From assembly GCA_964387025.1 (NCBI GenBank), contig CAYLUZ010000001.1, positions 124,001 to 188,000 of the forward strand: a stretch of DNA of 64,000 bases. The letters are read 5' to 3'. Position numbers and translations under genes: made by a program. Numbering within the stretch: position 1 is the first letter of the stretch; each line of letters opens with the position of its first letter. Under the pieces are notes generated by a model that was given only the letters and a program-made list of their open reading frames with translations, did not search any database and was not told the DNA's origin. The stretch comes from PNON01 sp964387025. GTDB taxonomy: Bacteria; Chloroflexota; Anaerolineae; Anaerolineales; Anaerolineaceae. Positions 44,297 to 52,616 of the stretch are shown one piece after another.

Positions 44297-45043
44297 ATGC
44301 AGGAATACAGCTATCAACTGATCAATGGGTATCCCATCCTGAATATGGATGGATTGAAAGTATTACTAAACACCGGCTCAGCGGAAAGCATGGGGGTGCC
44401 GGGTGAATTAACCATTGCCGACAAAATATCTTCGTTAAAAAATACCACTCTCAGATTGACTCCTGCCAGTCTGGAGAAACAATTAGGCACTCCGGTGGAC
44501 GTTATGCTGGGCGCAGATATCCTTACCCAGTTCGATTTCAAATTGCTGCCCGAAAAAATGCAAGTCGTATTTACAATCGGCGAGTTCCACCCATACGGTT
44601 ATTGTAATTATTTCGAGCTATTCAATGGTGTGCCGATTACCCCCGTTTCTGTGTTCAACCAGGATATCCGGTTATTCTTCGTAACAGGTTCGCGCAGAAC
44701 TTATCTGAAACAGAATCTATTGAAAAATACAAACCCAACTGGCACTGCAACCGATTATTACCCGGGGTTGGGAGCTTTTGAGACACCCATCTTTAAAGTC
44801 ACGATCTGGGTTGCCGGTTTTGATGTGGAATTGGAGGTTGGGATCCCGCCGAAACCATTGTTATCCATGCTGGATCAAACGCATTCACAGGGGGTTTTGG
44901 GGGTGGATGTTCTCCAGGGGTTTGAGGTATGTCTGGCCCCGCGTCGCCGCGAAAGCATCTGGTGGAAACGCGGCAGCGGTGGGGGGCAGGAGCTGGAAGG
45001 TCAGCGCCGCGACCCGAATGATGTTCCCGGTTATTATTATTAA
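44297..45043 (+). CDS. Two-repeat retropepsin-like protein without catalytic aspartates
   Basis: The protein of about 248 residues has two similar halves. Each starts with a strand and a TGS turn where an aspartic protease would have DTG: LLNTGS (N25) and FFVTGS (V129). Each ends with the matching LGxD motif: MLGADILTQFDF (70-81) and VLGVDVLQGFEV (199-210). This is the pepsin/retropepsin fold with both catalytic aspartates replaced, so proteolysis is unlikely. The C-terminal 35 residues are Gly/Arg/Asp-rich and probably disordered. TTG 44285 is a possible alternative start. Confidence 0.7.
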   Translation: MQEYSYQLINGYPILNMDGLKVLLNTGSAESMGVPGELTIADKISSLKNTTLRLTPASLEKQLGTPVDVMLGADILTQFDFKLLPEKMQVVFTIGEFHPYGYCNYFELFNGVPITPVSVFNQDIRLFFVTGSRRTYLKQNLLKNTNPTGTATDYYPGLGAFETPIFKVTIWVAGFDVELEVGIPPKPLLSMLDQTHSQGVLGVDVLQGFEVCLAPRRRESIWWKRGSGGGQELEGQRRDPNDVPGYYY

Positions 45044-45052
45044 TTAAAACGC

Positions 45053-45082
45053 GTAGAGGCCGAACTGTGTGTCGACCCCTAC
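45053..45082. repeat. Imperfect palindrome of the GTAGGGGTCGAC family
   Basis: GTAGAGGCCGA and GTCGACCCCTAC flank a short ACTGTGT loop. It follows the retropepsin-like gene and resembles the hairpin at 41482. Confidence 0.5.
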
Positions 45083-45114
45083 ATTATGATGTGGTTCTGG
45101 AATTTCAGTCCAAA

Positions 45115-45483
45115 TTATTGAATATATGTCTTTACCTGCGGGTCATCCAGGAATACCAGGTTCAAGATACCGGCTACTACTGATAACACATTGCCGTAAA
45201 TGATGTTGGCGATCTCGAAAATGGCTAGGGTCTTGATGGTATTTGCGGCTACTAACTTACCGGAAAGCATCTTTGATGCATATACGATCTCAAAGACACC
45301 CAATACCAGTGGAAGCACTGCCACGGGAAGGCATAATAAACCGACAATACTAACGATCGCCGCACCGGTGATTGATAAACCTGCTAATACATTCAAGATA
45401 CCGTTAACCAGCATGATAATGGCTATCGCCTGGACTTTTCCAGGTGTGGATTGGTTTGTTGGCATAACAATTTGGTCAGACAT
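45115..45483 (-). CDS. Hypothetical membrane protein
   Basis: I do not recognise this 122-residue protein. It has three hydrophobic segments (about residues 18-37, 40-66 and 84-112) and a polar N-terminus with SD-like AGAGGAAAAA just upstream of the ATG at 45483. It stands alone on the minus strand between two plus-strand genes. Confidence 0.65.
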   Translation of the reverse strand: MSDQIVMPTNQSTPGKVQAIAIIMLVNGILNVLAGLSITGAAIVSIVGLLCLPVAVLPLVLGVFEIVYASKMLSGKLVAANTIKTLAIFEIANIIYGNVLSVVAGILNLVFLDDPQVKTYIQ

Positions 45484-45627
45484 TTTTTCCTCTTTAATTA
45501 ATGATTTATTGATTTCTATTTATGTATACGCGCGGAAGAAGAGTTAGTTGCAATGATTTCAGGTATCAGTTATAAATACTCTTGAATGACCGATAATAAC
45601 AATCATCTTGTCATTTGGAGTTCTTTA

Positions 45628-46035
45628 ATGAGATCATTGGAATGGAAAGAATCTTATTCTGTGGGAGTCCAGTCACTCAATGAGCAGCATAAGGTATTGG
45701 TAGGCCACCTAAATACCATTTATGAATTGTTCGATAGTCCAGATAAAAGGGAGCAGGTAGGGGCTCTGCTATCTGAACTGGAACAATACGCGCAGGTTCA
45801 TTTTAAATCCGAAGAAGACCTGTTTTCAAAATATAAATATCACGCTCTTGCTACGCACGCTCTTGAACACCGCTTCTATGAACAGAAGGTAAATGAATTC
45901 AAGACGAGATTCGACTCATCAGACGAAAAAGTGACCCTGGATATGCTCGAATTCCTGGCCGATTGGTTAACCGGTCATATATTGGGCAGTGACCAGGAGT
46001 ACCGGAGGTATCTGAACAATTGCGGGGTGTTTTAA
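45628..46035 (+). CDS. Bacteriohemerythrin
   Basis: I choose the ATG at 45628 because TTGGAG lies upstream and the family starts close to LEWKESYSVGVQSLNEQH. The protein of about 135 residues has the iron-binding pattern: QH in the first helix, HFKSEEDLF in the second, THALEHRF in the third and LTGHILGSDQEYRRY in the fourth. Hemerythrins bind oxygen through a di-iron site, and in anaerobes they often act in oxygen sensing or scavenging. Confidence 0.92.
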   Translation: MRSLEWKESYSVGVQSLNEQHKVLVGHLNTIYELFDSPDKREQVGALLSELEQYAQVHFKSEEDLFSKYKYHALATHALEHRFYEQKVNEFKTRFDSSDEKVTLDMLEFLADWLTGHILGSDQEYRRYLNNCGVF

Positions 46036-46059
46036 TTATCTATCAATGGAGGGAAATTG

Positions 46060-46848
46060 ATGCCAAGTAAAAAACTGGTTCTTCCCATTATCGTGCTGGA
46101 ATTCCTCATCGCTGGATGTACAACAAATCAGGTAAAGCCAGTCCCAACGCTAACTTACACTTCAACACTTCCTGTGGCCTCAACGAATACCTCTGTTCCC
46201 AACACAGTTCTCCCGAAAATAACTGAAACTCCTTCTCTCCGTCGGTATGAATTCCCTGAATCCATGGATCCATCCAGAAAATACATGTTTTATTTGCACG
46301 GGAAAATCATTGAAGACCAGGGGCTCAATGCTGTCAGTCCCGATTATGGTCTTTATGAATATGAAGCCATACTAGAGAAACTGGGTAGTTACGGTTTCGT
46401 GGTTATCAGCGAAATAAGGCAAAAGAATTCTGACCCCATAGAATATGCAAACAAAGTTCTTGACCAGGTTAAATTCCTTCTTGATGGCGGCGTATCCCCC
46501 AAAAATATCACCATTATTGGTGCATCGAAGGGTGCAGAAATAGCGATATTGGCTTCAAAACTTATGCAAAACGACGGGGTCAACTATGTCATTCTTGGAG
46601 CTTGCCATCCGGATAACATCCAATACTACAAACAGAACGATATCTCCCTTTCGGGTAATGTGTTGTCAATTCGCGATTCAGTGGATGAGTTATCAGGATC
46701 GTGCGATGAATTATTTTCATTTTCCGAAGGTAAGGGTCTCGCCAACCACAACGAACTTATCCTGCAGGTTGGAACCGGGCACGGAATTCTTTATAAACCG
46801 ATGGACGAGTGGGTGCTTCCGACAGTCGATTGGGCGAACGGAAAATAA
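46060..46848 (+). CDS. Secreted lipoprotein with alpha/beta-hydrolase fold
   Basis: From the ATG at 46060 (GGAGGG upstream) the protein has 262 residues. The signal ends in LIAGC (lipobox), followed by a Thr/Ser/Pro-rich linker. The rest has the alpha/beta-hydrolase elbow GASKGAEIAIL (G-x-S-x-G), with YMFYLHGKI as the oxyanion-type HG loop and TGHG near the end carrying a likely catalytic histidine. The substrate is not known. Confidence 0.8.
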   Translation: MPSKKLVLPIIVLEFLIAGCTTNQVKPVPTLTYTSTLPVASTNTSVPNTVLPKITETPSLRRYEFPESMDPSRKYMFYLHGKIIEDQGLNAVSPDYGLYEYEAILEKLGSYGFVVISEIRQKNSDPIEYANKVLDQVKFLLDGGVSPKNITIIGASKGAEIAILASKLMQNDGVNYVILGACHPDNIQYYKQNDISLSGNVLSIRDSVDELSGSCDELFSFSEGKGLANHNELILQVGTGHGILYKPMDEWVLPTVDWANGK

Positions 46849-46986
46849 AGAAAAGTAATACCTGGGAATCAGCTGAAAATACCCAAATTCTAATAAATAT
46901 CAATTCTCTTTTTGATGCAGACAAGATTAAGATTTGGTACAATAATCTTAGAATTCATCCTTTCCCCTGGACAGGTAAAAGCTATC

Positions 46987-47547
46987 ATGGATACTAATCC
47001 CGAATTCCCGTATGATTTTATAGATAAGGTCATCATTTCCAAAGACGATATTCAAAAGCGCGTACAAGATCTTGGGCGGCAGATCGCCCTCGATTACAAA
47101 GATTCAGAGAAGCTCCTCCTGCTGGGATTATTGCGCGGAAGCGTTGTCTTTATCACCGACCTGATGATGCACGTATCCAGGCCGATGACGATGGACTTCA
47201 TGTCGGTTTCCTCCTACTCCGGTTCCGAATCCAGCGGTTTTGTGCGCATAGATTCCGATCATAAGACTAATATCCGAGGCTGGGATGTCATACTGATCGA
47301 TGATATTGTCGATTCGGGTTACACCATTAAAACCGTATCCCGCCTGTTATTGGACAGGCAGCCCAAAAGCCTGAAAGTCTGTGCTTTGCTGGATAAGCCC
47401 GTCCGGCATAAGGTGGATATCCAAATCGATTACCTGGGGTTTTCCATCCCGGATTATTTCGTGGTCGGATATGGACTGGATATCGACGAAAAAGGCCGCA
47501 ACCTGCCGTATATCGCTTCGGTTGACTTGAATAAATATAAGAAATAG
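46987..47547 (+). CDS. hpt: Hypoxanthine phosphoribosyltransferase
   Basis: I choose the ATG at 46987 (AGG about ten bases upstream); 25 more codons are open in front, but the family starts near DKVIISKDDIQKRV. The protein of about 186 residues has LLGLLRGSVVFITDLMMHV, DFMSVSSYSGSESSG and the PRPP-binding VILIDDIVDSGYT. It salvages hypoxanthine and guanine. It is followed by purA after only ten bases, so salvage and synthesis are in one operon. Confidence 0.94.
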   Translation: MDTNPEFPYDFIDKVIISKDDIQKRVQDLGRQIALDYKDSEKLLLLGLLRGSVVFITDLMMHVSRPMTMDFMSVSSYSGSESSGFVRIDSDHKTNIRGWDVILIDDIVDSGYTIKTVSRLLLDRQPKSLKVCALLDKPVRHKVDIQIDYLGFSIPDYFVVGYGLDIDEKGRNLPYIASVDLNKYKK

Positions 47548-47557
47548 GAAGATCATC

Positions 47558-48856
47558 ATGCCTTTAGAGATCGTTGTGGGTGCCCAATGGGGTGACGAAG
47601 GAAAGGGCAGGGTGGTTGACCTGCTCTCAGAAAAAGCAGATATTTCTGCCCGTTACAATGGCGGTGATAATGCAGGCCACACTGTGACGGTCGGCGAGAA
47701 GATCTTCAAGCTGCACATCATCCCGTCCGGGTTCATTCATCCAAAAACCATCGGTGTTCTGGGGAACGGCATGGTGATCAATCCATCCACCCTGGTGGAA
47801 GAAATGGAAATGTTGAAGGCGGCAGGTGTGGAAGTTTCTCCCGCCCGGTTGTTCATTTCTGACGCTGCCCAGCTGATCACCCCGGCCCACCGGCTGTTGG
47901 ATGCAGCACAGGATGCCGCCCTCGGTAAAGCCCAGATCGGCACCACCGGGCGCGGAATCGGTCCAGCTTATGTAGACAAAGCAGCCCGGCGCGGCTTGCG
48001 CACTGGTGAGATCCTGGACCTGCCATCATTCAAACAAAGATTGATGGACCACTTTACTTCAACAAATATTACTCTCAAAGCGTTGTATCAGCATCCGGGG
48101 TTGGATGTGGAAAAAACCATCGCGGAATACATGGAGAAAGCTGCCATTATGCAGCCATACATCCGCAGGATTGGTCCCATCGTGAAAAAAGCACTCGATG
48201 CTGGCAAGACCGTCCTTTCTGAAGCGGCACAGGGAACTTTATTAGACCTGGAGCAGGGCACTTATCCTTTCGTAACCAGTTCCTGCACCACTGCAGCCGG
48301 CGTATTCAGCGGGCTGGGATTGGGAATCTATCCGGTCAATCGTGTGGTTGGTGTTACAAAATCCTTCCAGACACGAGTAGGATCAGGTCCTTTCCCGACA
48401 GAACTGCTGGATAAAAAAGCCACCCTACTGCGCGGCACAGGCAGCAACCCGTGGGACGAGTTCGGCACCACCACCGGCCGCCCGCGCCGGGTCGGTTGGC
48501 TGGATCTGGTGCTGCTGCGTTACGCGATCGAGGTCAATGGTATTTCCGAGTTGTTCATCACAAAAATGGACATCCTTTCCGGAGTTGGTGAAATCCCGGT
48601 ATGTGTTGCCTATAAAATACATGGCAAACAGTTACACCAGTTGGAACGAACCGCCGATGCCCAGAGTATGGCGCAGTATGTACCAGTCTATGAAACCCTT
48701 TCCGGTTGGCAGGAAGACCTGACAAAAGTTCGCGATTATGCTGGATTTCCGGCAGCCGCAAAAGAGTACATCCGCTTTATTGAAGAGCAGTGCGGAGTAC
48801 CGGTACGGATGATCTCAGTCGGACCCGAACGTAACGCCGTAGTGTTGAAGAACTAA
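47558..48856 (+). CDS. purA: Adenylosuccinate synthetase
   Basis: PurA makes adenylosuccinate from IMP, aspartate and GTP. The 432-residue protein starts with VGAQWGDEGKGRVVD (catalytic D13) and has the NAGHT histidine, the GTTGRGIGPAYVDKAARRG loop and KSFQTRVGSGPFPTE. It is complete and lies three bases from purB. Confidence 0.98.
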   Translation: MPLEIVVGAQWGDEGKGRVVDLLSEKADISARYNGGDNAGHTVTVGEKIFKLHIIPSGFIHPKTIGVLGNGMVINPSTLVEEMEMLKAAGVEVSPARLFISDAAQLITPAHRLLDAAQDAALGKAQIGTTGRGIGPAYVDKAARRGLRTGEILDLPSFKQRLMDHFTSTNITLKALYQHPGLDVEKTIAEYMEKAAIMQPYIRRIGPIVKKALDAGKTVLSEAAQGTLLDLEQGTYPFVTSSCTTAAGVFSGLGLGIYPVNRVVGVTKSFQTRVGSGPFPTELLDKKATLLRGTGSNPWDEFGTTTGRPRRVGWLDLVLLRYAIEVNGISELFITKMDILSGVGEIPVCVAYKIHGKQLHQLERTADAQSMAQYVPVYETLSGWQEDLTKVRDYAGFPAAAKEYIRFIEEQCGVPVRMISVGPERNAVVLKN

Positions 48857-48858
48857 GT

Positions 48859-50250
48859 ATGGAAAACTACAGCAGCTACCAAAGTCCTTTCAGCTGGCGT
48901 TATGGATCGATCGAAATGCGCCGTATCTGGAGCGAGGAAAACAAACGGCTCCTGTGGCGCCGACTGTGGGTGGTAATGGCGGAGACGCAGGTCGATTTTG
49001 GATTAGTGTCAATACAACAGGTGCAGGACCTGAAAGACCACGCCAGTGAGATCGATATCCCGGGTGCAATAAAGATAGAAGAGAAACTGCATCACGACCT
49101 GATGGCTGAGATCAAGGTCTATACTACGCAATGCAAGAGCGGTGGAGGAATCATCCATCTGGGTGCCACCTCGATGGATATCAAAGATAATGCTGAAGTA
49201 TTGCAAATGAAAGCAGGACTGGAATTGGTCAGTCAAAAGCTGGCTGTCTTATTGGACAACCTGGCCGGGGCAATGGATCAATATGCCGCACTGCCGGTCA
49301 TGGCATTCACGCATCTCCAGCCGGCAGAACCGACCACTCTCGGCTACCGCCTGGCCAATACCGGGCAGGATCTGCTTGCTGACTGGAAGTCGATTAAAGT
49401 ATTAAGTACAGAAATTAAAGGCAAGGGATTCAAAGGCGCTGTGGGGAATGCAGCTTCTTTTACAATGCTGCTGGGTGAAGATGGTTTTGATCGCTTTGAA
49501 AGCGCCATGAGCGAAAAGTTGGAGCTGCCTTTTTATTCGGCCGCCACGCAAACCTATACCCGCAAACAGGATCTATCCGTGCTGAATACATTGGCCAGCC
49601 TGGGGGCAACACTGTATAAATTCGCCCTTGACCTGCGCCTGCTGCAGTCTGAAGTGATCGGGGAAGTCGCGGAACCATTCGGGGAAGAGCAGGTAGGCTC
49701 TTCCGCCATGCCATTCAAGCGCAACCCCATCCAATTGGAGAAGATCACCTCGCTGGCGCGGGAGTTATCCGCCATGCCAGCCGTGGCCTGGAACAATTAT
49801 GCCCATTCAATGCTGGAACGCACTCTGGATGACAGCGCCAACCGGCGCAGCATCTTACCCGAGTCCTTCCTGATCGTCGATGAGATCCTTGAATCGTTTA
49901 CGAAGATCGTTCAAGGATTGCAAGTCAGAACTCAGGCTATCGACAGGACTCTGGCCAATTTTGGTCCTTTCGCAGCAGTGGAACGGGTACTGATGGCGCT
50001 GGTGAAAAATGGTATGGACAGGCAGGCTGCACACGCCCTGCTGCGGAATCATAGCCTGAATGCCTGGGACGCGGTTCAACGGGGGGAGAATAATCCATTA
50101 AAAAGTCTGGTGGGTTCCGACCCGGTGATTAGCAACAAGATATCAAAACTGGAACTGGATGAACTGTTCAGGGTGGAAAGTTATACGGGTATTGCAGAAA
50201 AGCGCGCTCTGGAAATGGCTACAGACATTCGAGATCAAATCTCCCAGTAA
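48859..50250 (+). CDS. purB: Adenylosuccinate lyase
   Basis: PurB acts twice in purine synthesis, splitting fumarate from SAICAR and from adenylosuccinate. The 463-residue protein has the fumarase/aspartase-superfamily signature SSAMPFKRNP (residues 281-290) and the substrate segment HLGATSMDIKDNAE, and ends with a helical C-terminal domain. Start and purA stop are two bases apart. Confidence 0.96.
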   Translation: MENYSSYQSPFSWRYGSIEMRRIWSEENKRLLWRRLWVVMAETQVDFGLVSIQQVQDLKDHASEIDIPGAIKIEEKLHHDLMAEIKVYTTQCKSGGGIIHLGATSMDIKDNAEVLQMKAGLELVSQKLAVLLDNLAGAMDQYAALPVMAFTHLQPAEPTTLGYRLANTGQDLLADWKSIKVLSTEIKGKGFKGAVGNAASFTMLLGEDGFDRFESAMSEKLELPFYSAATQTYTRKQDLSVLNTLASLGATLYKFALDLRLLQSEVIGEVAEPFGEEQVGSSAMPFKRNPIQLEKITSLARELSAMPAVAWNNYAHSMLERTLDDSANRRSILPESFLIVDEILESFTKIVQGLQVRTQAIDRTLANFGPFAAVERVLMALVKNGMDRQAAHALLRNHSLNAWDAVQRGENNPLKSLVGSDPVISNKISKLELDELFRVESYTGIAEKRALEMATDIRDQISQ

Positions 50251-50428
50251 ATCTCCCAAATTCACCAAACTAGAGTACGTGTTTCATTGAGAAACGATCG
50301 CCGATCTCGCAATTTATGTTGAAATATACCAAAGTCTTTCTGGATTATGTAAGCTATTTATCGACTAATTCCCAATCACTCCTCACTAATCACTTATCTT
50401 CCATCCATTCTCTCCTCTCTTTACCCCC

Positions 50429-50456
50429 TTGACAACGCAATAAATCGGTATACAAT
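50429..50456 (+). promoter_or_regulatory. Promoter of the GntR operon
   Basis: TTGACA (50429-50434) and TACAAT (50451-50456) are 16 bases apart, an excellent sigma-70-type match. The -10 box is also the first of four operator repeats. Confidence 0.85.
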
Positions 50457-50492
50457 AATACAAAGATACAATGATACAATTTGTTGATTGTA
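50451..50492 (+). promoter_or_regulatory. Tandem-repeat operator, probably autoregulatory for GntR
   Basis: Four 8-base repeats run without gaps from 50451: TACAATAA, TACAAAGA, TACAATGA and TACAATTT. The last is half of an inverted repeat, TACAAT-TTGTTG-ATTGTA (50475-50492). They cover the -10 region and the space before the regulator's start, a classic place for autorepression. Confidence 0.7.
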
Positions 50493-50501
50493 GAAACGGA
50501 G

Positions 50502-50915
50502 ATGAATGAATTGAAAGCCATTCAGATTGACTTTAGGGCAGGCTCACCGATCTATATCCAGATCGTAGAACAGATCCGGCAGCAGGTTGCCTCAGGTGAA
50601 CTCAGACCGAACGACCAACTGCCGACCGTGCGACAACTTGCATCCGAGCTGCGGGTAAATTTTAATACAATTGCACGAGCATACCGGATCCTGGACGAAG
50701 TTGGTTTGATATCGACCCAACAGGGGCGCGGAACGTATATTCTGGAGGAAACCACCCCGGAAGTGAGCCGTAACATTAAAGAACAATCTTTACTGGAGAT
50801 GGCAAGAACTTTTATTCATGAAACAAAACAACTGGGTTTTTCCCTGGACGAGATCTTACAAGTCCTGAAAAACTCTGGTGACGAAAAAATAACAAATGAG
50901 GAATTAACAAATTGA
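50502..50915 (+). CDS. GntR-family (YtrA subfamily) transcriptional regulator
   Basis: The 137-residue protein has a winged helix (about residues 17-80: PIYIQIVEQIRQQVASGELRPNDQLPTVRQLASELRVNFNTIARAYRILDEVGLISTQQGRGTYI) and a short effector-free C-terminal helix of about 50 residues, which is the YtrA layout. YtrA-type repressors sit at the head of ABC transporter operons. The start is uncertain: ATG 50502 touches GGAG directly, TTG 50511 has better spacing, and TTG 50481 lies inside the operator. It is 13 bases from the SPFH gene. Confidence 0.92.
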   Translation: MNELKAIQIDFRAGSPIYIQIVEQIRQQVASGELRPNDQLPTVRQLASELRVNFNTIARAYRILDEVGLISTQQGRGTYILEETTPEVSRNIKEQSLLEMARTFIHETKQLGFSLDEILQVLKNSGDEKITNEELTN

Positions 50916-50928
50916 AAGGCAGGAAAAA

Positions 50929-51882
50929 ATGACTTTATCAAGTATGGTAAATAAAAAAGGGCAAAAGGGAAATTTGCCCAAGATCGACAACATCCATATC
51001 AACGGGATTGCTCTGGCTATATTCTTTGTATTTATGGTTATAGGCATCATCGGAGCGGCACTGATGGATTCCAAAGTTGCTGATTGGATCATCGGAATTT
51101 TCGTGGCCGGATTAACCTTCATCGGGTTCATCTTCCTTTTCTCGTTCAAAGTAGCTCAGCAATGGGAAAAAGCAGTTGTACTGCGCTTTGGAAAATTCCG
51201 CCAGTTGAAAGGACCCGGCGCTTTCTGGGTGCTGCCATTGGTCGACCAGACACCGACCTGGATCGATCATCGCGTGATGGTGACCCCCTTCAGCGCAGAG
51301 AAGACGCTTACCAAAGACACCGTTCCGGTGGATGTGGATGCGGTACTGTTCTGGCTGGTGTGGGATGCAGAAAAAGCCGCCCTGGAAGTGGAAGATTACC
51401 GGGCAGCCATATCCTGGGCTTCCCAGACGGCTTTACGCGAGATTATTGGCCAGATGACGCTGGCAGATATCCTGGTCGGGCGTGCGAAAATGGATGCAGA
51501 CCTGCAAAAGATCATCGATGAGCGCACCACCCCCTGGGGTATCACCGTTCAATCGGTGGAGATCCGTGATGTGGTCATCCCCCGCGACCTGGAAGACGCC
51601 ATGAGCCGCCAGGCACAGGCAGAACGTGAACGCCAGGCGCGCGTCATTCTGGGTGAGTCCGAAATGCAGATCGCCCACAGTTTCTCTGAAGCTTCAAAAG
51701 CCTACATCAATAACCCGACCGCATTGCACTTGCGCGCTATGAACATGCTCTTTGAAGGTCTGAAACAAAAAGGCGCACTGGTCATTGTCCCCAGCAGTGC
51801 TGTAGATACCATGAACCTGGGCGGCTTAAGCGGCATGGTCTCCCTGGCGCAGAACAATCTACCACCAGAGATGAAGTTGTAA
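50929..51882 (+). CDS. SPFH/band-7 membrane protein (slipin type)
   Basis: The 317-residue protein has two adjacent N-terminal membrane helices (about residues 27-50 and 54-75), then the SPFH domain (AQQWEKAVVLRFGKFRQLKGPGAFWVLPLVDQT to about residue 260) and a helical C-terminus with AERERQARVILGESEMQIAHSF. SPFH proteins form large membrane oligomers that act as scaffolds and protect other membrane proteins. It lies 13 bases after gntR and shares the operon with an ABC exporter and an SdpI-like protein. Confidence 0.92.
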   Translation: MTLSSMVNKKGQKGNLPKIDNIHINGIALAIFFVFMVIGIIGAALMDSKVADWIIGIFVAGLTFIGFIFLFSFKVAQQWEKAVVLRFGKFRQLKGPGAFWVLPLVDQTPTWIDHRVMVTPFSAEKTLTKDTVPVDVDAVLFWLVWDAEKAALEVEDYRAAISWASQTALREIIGQMTLADILVGRAKMDADLQKIIDERTTPWGITVQSVEIRDVVIPRDLEDAMSRQAQAERERQARVILGESEMQIAHSFSEASKAYINNPTALHLRAMNMLFEGLKQKGALVIVPSSAVDTMNLGGLSGMVSLAQNNLPPEMKL

Positions 51883-51890
51883 CAAGGAAA

Positions 51891-51906
51891 TGTTTCACGT
51901 GAAACA
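51891..51906. other. parS site (perfect 16-mer)
   Basis: TGTTTCACGTGAAACA is the exact palindromic consensus bound by chromosomal ParB proteins. It lies eight bases after the SPFH stop and 30 bases before the SdpI-like start, in the middle of an operon. A second copy follows at 52589. Confidence 0.9.
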
Positions 51907-51936
51907 AAAGATTAAATAATTTAGAATTGGAGAAGA

Positions 51937-52587
51937 ATGTCAACAAAGAATAGTTTGATCATTATCGTGTTGCTGCTCGCACTCACCCTGGGTGTCAGCC
52001 TGATCTTGGGAAACCAAATGCCCGAACAAATGGCTTCCCACTGGAATGCCGCGGGGCAGGTAAATGGTTACAGCGATAAGAATACAGCCTTATTCCTGGT
52101 TCCGGGGATGGAACTGGGGCTGGTAGTGTTGTTATTAGGCGTACCTTTGATCGATCCCCGCAAAGAGAACATCCGTAAGTTTCGCCCGCTATACAATGTG
52201 TTCGTTATTGTAATATTGGGGTTCATGTCTTACGTCCATGTTCTCACCCTGTTATGGAATCTTGGGTGGAAATTTGACCTGATGGTTTGGATGGTTCCTG
52301 CCTTTACGGTACTGCTTTTCTTTGCAGGACTGGTGATGGGAAAAGCCCAGTCCAACTGGTTTATCGGTATCCGTACTCCATGGACATTGAGCGATAACCG
52401 GGTATGGGAAAAGACTCACCAGATTGGTGGTATCGCCTTTAAAATATGTGGTGCGATCAGCCTATTAGGATTGATCTTCCCGCGGTTGGCTATCTGGTTC
52501 CTGCTGATCCCGCTGCTTGGTACTGCATTCGGATTGATCCTCTACTCATACCTCTATTATCGCAGCCTGCATAAAGGCTTGGCTTAA
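51937..52587 (+). CDS. SdpI/YhfL-like membrane protein
   Basis: The 216-residue protein has an N-terminal DUF1648-like region (LGNQMPEQMASHWNAAGQVNGYSDK) with membrane helices before and after, and the SdpI signature SNWFIGIRTPWTLSDNRVWEKTHQIGG. It has about six helices in total. In Bacillus subtilis SdpI gives immunity to a secreted toxin and also sequesters a repressor. Most homologues are of unknown function. Here it shares an operon with GntR, SPFH and an ABC exporter. Confidence 0.93.
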   Translation: MSTKNSLIIIVLLLALTLGVSLILGNQMPEQMASHWNAAGQVNGYSDKNTALFLVPGMELGLVVLLLGVPLIDPRKENIRKFRPLYNVFVIVILGFMSYVHVLTLLWNLGWKFDLMVWMVPAFTVLLFFAGLVMGKAQSNWFIGIRTPWTLSDNRVWEKTHQIGGIAFKICGAISLLGLIFPRLAIWFLLIPLLGTAFGLILYSYLYYRSLHKGLA

Positions 52588-52588
52588 T

Positions 52589-52604
52589 TGTTTCACGTGA
52601 AACA
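52589..52604. other. parS site (perfect 16-mer)
   Basis: A second exact TGTTTCACGTGAAACA, one base after the SdpI-like stop and 12 bases before the ABC ATPase start. The two copies are 698 bases apart and flank the SdpI-like gene. Confidence 0.9.
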
Positions 52605-52616
52605 TCAGGTTGAATT

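Noticed and set aside
50281..50298. A sequence resembling a parS site (TGTTTCATTGAGAAAC) after purB
   Set aside because: The core CACGTG is missing and the spacing differs. It is not a ParB site by eye.
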